IMG/VR virus record: IMGVR_UViG_3300028925_010946
Span: 1 to 28,583 of that record
Direction: 5' to 3' (one strand)
Source of the DNA: a virus
Length of the DNA: 28,583 nucleotides
The notes beneath the pieces were generated by a model, which worked only from the letters and a program-made list of their open reading frames with translations, searched no databases and was not told where the DNA came from. Positions 7,884-18,400 of this stretch are shown piece by piece. The position numbers and the translations under genes are program-made. The first letter of the stretch is position 1, and each line of letters starts with the position of its first letter.

Positions 7884-9049
7884 TATGATAAAGTTCCTGT
7901 GTTACCGTTAATTTTTTGTATTGTTATGTTATCTATTGTGACTGTGAAAGTTGCTCCTGAAGTATTTTTACCTCTTATATTAAAAGTTTCTCCATCACTA
8001 CTAATAGCCGATCTAAAAAAAACTTCATAACTACCGCTTCCAGTCGCGTGGGTAATAGTGGCATAGTTACCACTATTATTAGCAAATCCCGATGAGCCAA
8101 TGTAGAGCTCTCCAGAACCAGCATCGAAGGTAACATCTAAACTAACTTTATACCAAGTGCCCTGCGTTAAAGATGCAGTTGTTTCTCTTATATCTTGATT
8201 ATTTGTAGTACCACTTAGTGTTGCAATTCCATTGTCTACAACCCAGTCCGCTGAGGTTGTCCAATTAGTACCAGCTGTATTAGCTGCTGTATCAACATTA
8301 AATACACCATCTACAGTTTGATCATTGGAAAGTGCCGTGCTACCACCATAATGATTATCGTAAACATATCCACTTCCACCTACATAGGTTTCAGCAGGGT
8401 TATCTAAATTCCACCATGAAACTAAATCTGTTTTCTCGCTATTAGATAAACCTGCATAATCTTTTTGCATTATTGATTTGACTTGAGGTTGGGATAGTAC
8501 CTTTCCACTCCACAACCCTACGTTACATATATATCCAGAGAAATACCTTGAGCCTTGATAACTCCCTATCGTGCCAGTTCTAAGAGAAGTATCTGGAACA
8601 GAATCAGACACCGTTGTAGATTCTATAAATACACCATCCGCATATACCTTTATAATACTATCATCACCACTCACTTCCAGTGTTGCAGCTATATGTCTCC
8701 AGTTGTTTAGCGCGGTAGGGGTATCCCCGTCACCAGTATCGTCGGAGACATCCGCCCAAACAGTCACCTCTGTAGCGGTGGTCATTTCAACCATAACATC
8801 TCCAAACCTCAAAATCGCACCTCGTTGATTTGCCGTCATGTAAACCCAAGCGGTAATAGATTTATGTCCAATTATTCCAGGTCGAGATTCTAAATTTATA
8901 AAGTCATTAGTACCGTCGAAAAATGCAGCTCCAGAACTAACGGGTTGCACTGGGGCTACTCTATAGTCATGCTTTAATACTAAGCCATCAGTTACAATAG
9001 ACGTACCTACCTTAGAAATACTAGTTATATTTGAGCCTAAGCCTAACAT
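7883..9049 (-). CDS. Short LamG/CBM adhesin, paralog of the downstream fibre gene
   Basis: The 388-aa product has one LamG domain at residues about 40-200 (AAFFDGTNDFINL, SITAWVYM, LNNWRHIAATLE, IKVYADGVFIE, FSGYICNVGLW). A CBM4/9-like jelly roll follows at about 245-383 (TNWTTSADWVVDNGIA ... FTVTIDNITIQKI). The same LamG-then-jelly-roll order occurs in the 1151-aa neighbour, which points to module duplication. The N-terminal 38 residues, which resemble nothing else in the window, may attach it to the virion. The start overlaps the upstream stop as TAATG and is preceded by GGAGAG, one of the few Shine-Dalgarno-like strings here. Likely role: receptor binding or bridging to the larger fibre. 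Confidence 0.9.
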   Translation of the reverse strand: MLGLGSNITSISKVGTSIVTDGLVLKHDYRVAPVQPVSSGAAFFDGTNDFINLESRPGIIGHKSITAWVYMTANQRGAILRFGDVMVEMTTATEVTVWADVSDDTGDGDTPTALNNWRHIAATLEVSGDDSIIKVYADGVFIESTTVSDSVPDTSLRTGTIGSYQGSRYFSGYICNVGLWSGKVLSQPQVKSIMQKDYAGLSNSEKTDLVSWWNLDNPAETYVGGSGYVYDNHYGGSTALSNDQTVDGVFNVDTAANTAGTNWTTSADWVVDNGIATLSGTTNNQDIRETTASLTQGTWYKVSLDVTFDAGSGELYIGSSGFANNSGNYATITHATGSGSYEVFFRSAISSDGETFNIRGKNTSGATFTVTIDNITIQKINGNTGTLS

Positions 9050-9405
9050 TACTCTCCTATATAAGCAATGACCATTCCTCCAGTCATATCAATTTCTGTC
9101 CATCTACCATATATAGTAATCCCAGCAGGGAATACATCATTAACATCTATAGCGTCTCCACCAGTACCTGAAATAGCAGTTGCAGCGCCTGCATCATGAG
9201 CGGCTGCATTAGTGCCAGGAAATTCAACACTGTAATGATTAGTATCAGCTACTAAACCACCAGAAGAATCTAAAGTTGTTTCTGCTAAAAATGTGATTGC
9301 TATAAATACTTTATTTGAAGGAGGTGTAATTGCTCCAGCTACAGATGTGAATATAGAGCCTATTTGACCAAAACCTTTTCTTACTAAATCATCTACGTTT
9401 GCCAT
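9049..9405 (-). CDS. Small virion-associated protein (118 aa), first gene of the adhesin block
   Basis: The 118-aa product has no signal peptide. It contains short strands (NKVFIAITFLAETTLD) and ends in a compact motif, FPAGITIYGRWTEIDMTGGMVIAYIG. Small proteins with this pattern next to tail-fibre genes are common in marine phages, where they are usually annotated as hypothetical or structural. The gene directly follows the only real intergenic gap of the window, so it is probably first in a transcript that includes the adhesins. Its leader is A-rich (AATAAATAAATAAAAGACA). The FPAGITIYGRW segment suggests an exposed beta-hairpin. Function is inferred from position and resemblance only. Confidence 0.85.
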   Translation of the reverse strand: MANVDDLVRKGFGQIGSIFTSVAGAITPPSNKVFIAITFLAETTLDSSGGLVADTNHYSVEFPGTNAAAHDAGAATAISGTGGDAIDVNDVFPAGITIYGRWTEIDMTGGMVIAYIGE

Positions 9406-9467
9406 TGTCTTTTATTTATTTATTATAATATTGTTGGAATTTAAATTTTTACAAATATACAAATTTT
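9406..9467. other. Only intergenic gap above 60 bp
   Basis: This 62-bp, almost pure A/T spacer separates the giant gene from the adhesin block. It holds the -7 candidate at 9452-9459, a 10-bp palindrome AATTTAAATT at 9438-9447 and an A-rich leader for the next gene. No GC-rich hairpin followed by a T-run was found, so I do not call a terminator. The other gene junctions visible in the window are overlaps or gaps of at most 13 bp. Confidence 0.8.
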
Positions 9468-9480
9468 TTATCTTATTAAA
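9452..9480 (-). promoter_or_regulatory. Candidate Bacteroidota-type promoter
   Basis: On the minus strand, 9459-9452 reads TATATTTG, an exact match to the Bacteroidota -7 consensus TAnnTTTG. Upstream, TTTA at 9480-9477 lies 17 bases away; it is a weak and slightly close match to the -33 TTTG element. The box is about 47 bases before the ATG at 9405, in the only real gap of the window. It would drive the structural/adhesin block and the exported-protein genes beyond. Because the region is so A/T-rich, a chance match is possible. Confidence 0.5.
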
Positions 9481-12400
9481 GAGCTTGTTTCTTTTTTACC
9501 TTTAGGTCCTTGATAGAAAGCGTTTAACACATCTTTTCTAATTTCTGCCAAAGGAGCTATACCAGTTAAAAATGTTTTAGTAGCTTGTGATGTTCCTGAC
9601 TCTCCATAAGCGCCTGTACGTTGAACTTTATCTCCTCTAACAGCTTCACTAATTACTTTTGTTGAATTTTTAAGTGTGCTATAAGAAGATGGCACTAGAG
9701 TATAATTAGCAAATCTATTCATATCTGTAGTTACAAATACATCATGAGAAAACTTCTTTAATCTCCTTAGAGTTCCTTGGTCTGATTCATCATCATCTTC
9801 CATTATAGCTATAAGACTAAGTAAAGTAACGCCTATTCCTATACCTCTAATATGATTAATGATTTCTTCTTTTCTTTGTTTGCTTGACTCATTAAATATA
9901 TCCATAATATTCTTTTTTGTCATTTCACCAGCAAAATACTTTCTAAATATTCCTACTACAAATTCACCAGAAGCCCTATAACTACCAACATTAACCTCTC
10001 CAAATCTATTAATATCTTCAGCTTTAATTCTATCTTGTATTAATGTAATAAACCATTTCTTAAATTGTAATAGAGCTTTACCATAAGAGTACATAGAAAG
10101 CATACTAGCATCTAATGCAGAATACCCCTCACCATGTAGAGTGGATATCTTATGATTAATATACATAACTCTTTTGTCTGTTATAGGAGTTGTGCCAGCA
10201 TACTCTTCATTTGTAAGCATTCCTAAGAAAGCCGAACCTTGTATATATCCCTCAGACGCATCCATAAACACATAAGACCATCTCTCTATTGTACCATAAA
10301 GACCTTTCTTTTCAGACAGGTGAATAAATTCATCAAAACTGTATTCTATAATTCTATGTTCTTTAAGGATAGCTTGAGATTTAAAATAATCTTTCCAATA
10401 TCTCGTTTCACCTTTTATAAATTGAGCGCCTCCTCTCTTACGTAGTTCCTGGTATTTACCTGCTAGTATATTACCTACACCAACACCCATATTAAAACCA
10501 AGTAATCTTAAAGAGGTAAGCCTTACAAATCCATTTATAACTTTATCTCCTGTTTTACCAAAGATACCCTCTTGTGTTTTCTTCTCTAAGAAGCCTTCCT
10601 TCCACCACTTAGTTAAATACTGTACAGCATTCTTATTGTCTATACCTTTATTAAATCCTATAATAGAGTCTGTAAGTATAGCTAATTTACCCATACCAGC
10701 AAATCCATCTTTCTCTCCATGCATAAATAATGAGCTTCTAACAAACTCTAGTAAAGAACTATTAATATCATAAGTCATGTTCTGAGCTCTCATGCCTTGT
10801 CTTCTCTCATACTCTTGTATTAACTCAGCATCAATATCACTTACACCTTCATCGCCAATCATTCTCTTGATCATAGCTCCGTTATTAACTAAAGCATCAT
10901 ACTCTACATCAGAAAGCATAATATCACTACCATCATGATGTTTACCTTTAGCTTTTTGTTGCTTAGCTATCTTTCTTAATTTATCTAATTCATATATCTG
11001 TTTACCAGAAGCTAGTGTAATCTTAGAGGTTCTTCCTTTATATACTTCGTACTTCCATTCATAGAAAGTCTTTAATACTGTATCTCCATTCTTATCCGTT
11101 CCTCTTACTTTAACTCTATCATAATCATAAGAATCAATTGTAGAATCGTATAAGCTAAATAATCCACTTCTAGAAATACTCTCTAAGTCTCCCATTTGAG
11201 TTCCTGGGATTGAAGGATCTTGAACATTAAGAAGGTCAGTTGCTACTTGCTTGTAAGCTCTATAATAGTTAATCTCTTCTTCTGTGAGGCTCTTTTCTAA
11301 TATCTCTTGTTCTGTAAGTAATCTAACAGTACCATTTGATACAGTAGCTATATTACCGTATATGTATTGGTATCTTGCATTGGCATCAAATCCTTTTCTA
11401 ACTCTCTCTAGAACAGTAAGGCTTTTTAATTTAGATCTTACTAAAGCTTTATTAGCTCCTTCTACAATATTTTTGTATTTAGTGAATGATCTAAGGTATT
11501 GTCTATACTGTTCTTGAGCTTCGTTTATTAAATACTGTATCTCAGGTCTTTTAGATGTCATATCATTAGAACCTAACCATGCTCTGAAGTTAGATAGGTC
11601 TTCTTGTTCTACGCCATTCTCTCCTGGAACATTGTATTCGTATCCTTGTTTAGCTCCAGCTTTTCTTAACTTCTCTGATTGTAGTTTAAATGCTCTTTGT
11701 CCTATCTCCTTCTCTATAGTATAAGCAATCCCTTTAGTAGCTGAATTATCCATAGCTCTAAACTTAACAGCTATATTATAAAGAGATTCTATGTTGTATT
11801 TAGATAAAGGTTTCTTTTCTAATTTAGATTCAAACTCTCTAACTATTTTAAGTTGCTCTCTATATGATGAATACTTATTTCTTAAGATTGTATAAGTCTC
11901 AGATTCAGGTGACACTTTAGATAGATTAATTCCTTTATCAGCAGCCCAAGTATCGAATGATAATGTTCTTACTCCATCTCCTATGTAATCATTATTGTAA
12001 GAAGTCTCAGATGATATTATCTTTTTAGCTTTTTTAGTAGGATCTATAAAAGAGTTCTTTTGTTTAGCTGCTTTATCTATCTTATCTAAGACTGTAAAGT
12101 TGTTACCTTTATTTTTAAAGTTGCTTATAGCATCAGTAAATTCAGTGGATAGTCCACCTACATCATTAGGTTCTTTAGTTTGATTATCTTGTATTATTGT
12201 AGATATCTCTTTGTTTATATTATTTAAATAATCATTATCAAAGAAAGGGGTGAATGAACCAGCAGAACCAGCACCTCCAGTAAATCCAAAGCCATTGAAC
12301 TCAGCCTCTAATTCAAATATAAAGTTTTTATCTTGTTCTGTTAATTCAGCAAAAGATTCTTTTATTTGTTCTATAGCTTTATAAGAAGTAAACTCTGTTA

Positions 12401-15400
12401 TCTCGGCTCTATTAATAACTACTATATTACCATCCTTACTAGGAATAACATCTAGAACTCTATTTAAGAACTTATTTGATTTATTACGACCTTGCAGTAG
12501 TTTAAACTCTTCTATTAGTGTAGGCCTGTCTTTAATTAGATTTAAAAAGCTTATATTTTGCTTTAAGTTATCTATGATTATCTGATTAATAATTTTATTC
12601 TTAGTATCTTTATTCTCATTCAGCGTTTCTGTAGCAGTCTCATTAATAATCTTCTGCATATAAGGAGTATACCTTATATCTGTCTTTGTAGCTCTCTCTA
12701 AAACACTGTCAAATAAAGACATTGCATGCTGTACTATATTATTATTTCTACTCTTACCTAGTGAGTATGATAAATTTAACCCTCCTGATCTTTCTTTTGG
12801 ATTAATCAATACAGGACCTTCTTGTATTCTTCTAATATCATCTCTTATCGTTCTTAACTCTAAAGGATTCTTCTCTATAGTCTGGTGAACAGTGAACGCT
12901 TTTGAGAATGGTCTTACTACGTCTTGATTAAATTTACTTAAACCATATAACATTAGTATGGCGTCTATCTCTGAACCTTTATGTTTTTTAGATAATTTAT
13001 CTATATCTAACTCTATGCCTGATTCTATTCTGTCAGCGAGTTTCTGCCAAGCTCTTTCATTATAAGCTCCTTTTATTTCACCTGTATCTATAGCCCTATA
13101 TTGTTTAGTTAATCCTTTTACCCCTTGTTTTTTTAAAAACATAACAAGCTCATTAAAGTTTACATCCTGATCTTCATTGAACATATCATTAATATCACTA
13201 TCTTTAGATATATAATTCTTAGACCTACTTCTTTTAAACTCCATATATTCCTTTACTATAGGAGAGTTAAACAGAACAGATAGGTCTGTTAAAGAATATC
13301 CTAGTCTTCTAAGTAGTACATAAGGAAATACACTTTGCATATCCATTCCTAGCTTACTAGCAAATTGCCACTTAGCGTTATCTAAAGCAACATTAAGTAA
13401 TTGAGCGACACCAAACCAGTTACCTACACCTCCTTCTAAACTAGAGTCATCAAAGAATCTAGAATTAGTTACAGATTTACCCCCTCTCTTAAGTGTTATA
13501 TCAAATGGTAATCTTTCCTTACTGTTAGAGAGTATATTAAAGGTTCTTTGTAATGCAGCTATTATACCAACTAAGTTTTTTGCTGGTACATTATCCTCAA
13601 ACATCTGTGCATCTCCCATAGGCGTTAGCTGAGACTCTTCACTGCCCTCTGGCTTACCATATATACTATCTGATTCATTAATAGCGTTCTTAGTATCTTG
13701 TACAAAGTCTATATCGGCTTTAATTTCTTTCTGTCTTTTCTCTTGACTAATTAATTGAATGTATTTATCAAAGAACTCGTTAGACCATCCTCTCCATTCT
13801 TTCTTATTTACTTCTTCTTGAGTCCACTTAAAATTCATATGTATTGAATCCCCATCTAAATCAGCACCCCAATTCTTACTAACATGTGCAGGTATAGTAA
13901 TATTAGATGTAGGAGAATCTCCTATCTGATCATGGAAGTCTTTAACTACAAATGCAGAACTAGATACTTTTCCGTGAGCTGGTACTCTTGTACCTATAAA
14001 TAGATCACCTACTTTAATACCTTGTTTCTTTAGGTATCCAGGAACAATAGCTTCTGAAGCAACTACATTTTCATCTCCTTTAAATAATCCTTTTTTATAT
14101 GATTGTAATCCCATACCTAAACTAGCAGATTGGTAAGCGATAGAACCTTTAGTATACATCTTAGTTCCTTTATGTGTAATACGTCCTGTGGCTATAGAGT
14201 TATGCACAGCATTTACAAAAGGATATCTAGGATCTATATTATTATATATAGAATCTACAAGAACACCAAAGACATCTGCACTTACAGAAGACTTAAAAGC
14301 ATCTCTCTCATTTAACACAGTTTTTTCTGTTGCTGTATCATTCATAATAAGGTCTTGATTCCTTCCAGCGTTATTAGCCTCCATTACTTTTTTTCTCAAA
14401 GCAAACATCTCGTCTACTATAACTTGCTCTTCTTTTGTTTCTATATTAGTAGCTAAATTATAGAATAACTGAGAAGGGAAGAATCTCTCACTAGTTTCTT
14501 TATCTAACTCTAATTGTATACCAAATCCTTCTCCAGATAAACCTCTATATCCGTTCTCATTTGTATATATCTCATCTTGCTTAGACATAATATGATCTAT
14601 GTTTTCAGATGAAGTTATATCATATATATGCTCTTCAGTTCTAACACCATCTAAGAATAGTTTAGCAGCAGACTCTGAAGCAGCAATTACAAGATTACCA
14701 GGAGTTCCTGATTTTTCTTTAACTTGTGCTTGTCGTTTCCTAAGTACATCTCCTATATTTTTAAGGTAAGGACTTGTAGATTCTAACTTAGGAGTTAATG
14801 TATGTATAGCAAATTTTAAGTAAGTTGTCTTACCTTTTAATTTACCTTCTGTTTCTGTGTAGTGATATACAAACTTAAATACATTACCTACTTTCTGTAC
14901 TTCACCATACTTAGCTCTTACAAACTTAGCTTGCTCAGGAAGTATATACCCCATTGCATCATTTTCTATAGCAGTGCCTTCATTCTCTTCTGTACCTATA
15001 TTACCTTCTTCGTCTACAAAATAGTCTTTTATAATAATAGGTTCTATTGTAGTGTTTCTATCAAATACAATATGACTAGCTATTGATCCAGCAGCACGTT
15101 TGATATAGTCAACTTGATTTTTAGACTGTCTATGGTCATGAACAAATAATTGCTGAGCCATAAACTTATTAGCTATGTAAGATGTTAAGAATGCATCTAA
15201 AGCAGCATCAATATTACCTGTATTCTTTAAGTCTTGATTATTTTGGTATAATTCATTATTCTTTTTTATGTAACGCTTAAAGTCTCTTACAAGCTTTGGC
15301 ATTTCTACAATCTTATTATTTTCAATAGTAAAAGGAAATATCTTGTCTCCATTTTGATACTTAGCATTATATGCAGGGTTATTCTTAACCTTAGATAATA

Positions 15401-18400
15401 ATAGTTTTTTGCTTTTAGTGTCGTGAGCTACAATACTCTCTACATAATACCTTCTGCTTTTATCAGAGAATACAGCAATAGCTTGATCATATATAATAGT
15501 ATTGTCTTTATTTTCTATACCAGTGTTATATTGAGATAAGAAGCTAAAGAAGTCTCCTGCTATAAGCTCATTAGGAGTGACGTTATTTAACTTAGATGCT
15601 CTACCTTCATACTTAACACCTTCAGCTTTAATTATTAATGCTCTCATCATACCAGAGTGAATACTAAAGTTAAATGGATTGTTATTTACCTTACCATCAC
15701 TACCTGTTAGCATACCTCTAGATTTCTTATTATGTAGTATATCAGAGTATATGTTATTATTAGGATGCATAACATCATTCTTATCTATGATTGTTTCATC
15801 ATTGATTATATTAGCTACATTTTTAGCTCTATTATGTAATCCATTCTCTTTATTAAATACACTTACACCGTCACCTTCTACATTATCTACCATAGATAAG
15901 TAATTCATTGCTCTAGAAGCAACAAGACCTTCAGTTAGTATAAACTTTAATTCTCCTTGCTTACCATGTACTAAACCAGCAGCTTTATATTTACCTACTT
16001 GCATAGAGAATCCTTTATCTTTAGTCATACCTATTAAAGATTGGTGCTTTAGGTTAGGCTTACCATTCTTATAATTAGTGTGGTCAAATAATACATTCCA
16101 TAGGAACTGTCTTTTACCATCAAATAGTATCTCTGTCTGTAATAATGCTTGTTTGTTAATTAGAGCTCCTTTTGGATTGGTATCTAATAATACATCTAGT
16201 ATTTTATGAGCAGCACTATATCTATCTCTTTTACTATTAGGATCCTTCTTGTAAAACAACTCATTATAAATGTCTGCTATTTCTTTACCTTTTGAAGCAT
16301 TATCTTTAACTTCATTCATAACATCTCTAACCACACTAGCTTCTAATGTCTTGCTAGTAGTTTTATATTTCTTCCATTTTCTAGCCCCATCATATCCTAT
16401 CTCTAAAGCTTGGTGAGTTAGAACCTCTATATTAATTCCTTCTATAGGTCCTTTTAATTCCATCAACTTAGCATTGGTAAGAACTTTGTCTTTAGCATAT
16501 ACTTTATCTAATACACTTAACATAGCCATTATTTCATTACTATCTGATTTTCTTAAAGCAGGTATGAAATTATAAGGATCATACATTGTTGTTTTAGATA
16601 GAACGTATAAGTCATATAATAACTTCTTTCTATTAATAACATTTTCAGGGTTCTTATGGTTGTATAATTCTGTTATCTTTTTAATGAAGTTAGCTGTAGT
16701 GGTTGGTAATGCAATTACTTTACTACTCTCATTATGTTTACTCATTTCATCTCCAGCTTCAGAGTCTTCAGAAATATCTTCTTTTTCTCTAAAGTCTAAT
16801 CCTATCTTAGAAAGCTCTTGATCTAATACTTCGTCAGCTAATTTTAAATCTTGAGGTCTAGTTAATTGTACTATAACAGCCTTAACATATTCTCTTAATT
16901 GTTTTATGTCAGCTACTTTTAAACTAGAATCCTTTGCAATACTCTTCATTACCTTACTAGTGATTTGCGCTGGAGTTAAATTAAGTCCTATAAAGTCACC
17001 TACATAAGTTGATACTGCTGCGTATGTAGATCTTGAATCGTATGCTTTCTTATTAGCCCTCTTAATATCTCCATAGGCAGAGTTCTGTACTACAGGGACA
17101 GTTCTTTCTCCAGAATTAAAGTCCAGTAATATATGTTTAATAGAAGCTTCTAGATCTAAACTCTGTATGTTGTCTACAGATAAGTCTAATAACATTTTAG
17201 CTTCTTCTTCTGTAGCTAAATCCTTAGATTTCTTGTAAAATTCTATTAAGTCTTTCTCTAACATCTTTTGAGCCGCTGATCCTTTTACTACAGCATCTAC
17301 TGTACCATAAGAGAATGCTTCTAATGTTCTTGTGAATGTTTCTTCAAGTAAGTGTTTCTGTTGATCTACTCTAACATCTGTAACTCCTTGTGCTTTTAAC
17401 TGTATTCTTAAGTTATTGAATAATTCAGTACTTCTAGTGCTATCACCAGCTTGTTCTGCTAATGCAATGTTTTCAGATATACTTATTAAATCACTAGTAG
17501 AATCCATACTATTCTCTAATATGTTTCTGTATATATGACCAAGAGTTGTTTTAAACCCCTTGTAATTCATTAAAGTTAATTCAGGATACTCTTCTCTTGT
17601 TTTTTGATATAAAGAAGATTTAGGTAATAGTTTTTTAATCCTTTTCATTAATGGGGTGTCTTCCATTAAGACGTAGTAAATATGTCCTACTTCATGAATC
17701 AGATCTGTTTGAGCTACTTGATTTTCATTAATCAATACAACAGAACCTATAGCTAGAGATGTAGCTTCTTGACCAAAATCATCCATAAGTCTTCCTTGAA
17801 CTGCATATCCTCTTGCTCCTGGGAATTGTTTCTGAACAATTGATCTTATTAATGCAGAAGCTCCAAGTCCTGAATCAGAGTATACTTCAAGATTACGATT
17901 TATAAATACATTATCTTGTTCTGGAATATTCTTAAAGGATTTACTAAGTAGCTTTTTAAAGTTTTCTTTAGTCTGCTTTATGTTACCTATAATTTTGTCT
18001 ATAGTACGAACATCTTTCTTCTTAGCTTTTTTAGTAGCCTCTTTATTATCGTAAGATGCTTGCTCTAGTTGACCTACAACCTCTCCGTTAATAACAACAT
18101 CTATCTTGCTTTCGTATAATTTACCTCCGTTTATATATTGGAAGTAAAGCTTACCCTCAACTTCTACAACATTAGCTTGTCCAGCTATAGGTTCTACTAA
18201 GCTAAGCTTAACATTTACATTTTCTTTTGTGAAATCTTCTGCACCTAAAGCTTTATAAGCAAAGAATTTGATAGTCTTACTACCAGCCTTTATCATATAA
18301 CTATAGGCGTTAGCGCTTACTCCTTGAACTTTAGATATAGTAGCAGCGAAACTAGGTATTCCTTTGTCTTTTAGAGCGTCTTCAGTGTCTTTATACTGCT

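Noticed and set aside
9406-9467. Rho-independent terminator after the giant gene
   Set aside because: Only A/T palindromes are present; there is no stable GC stem followed by a T-run.
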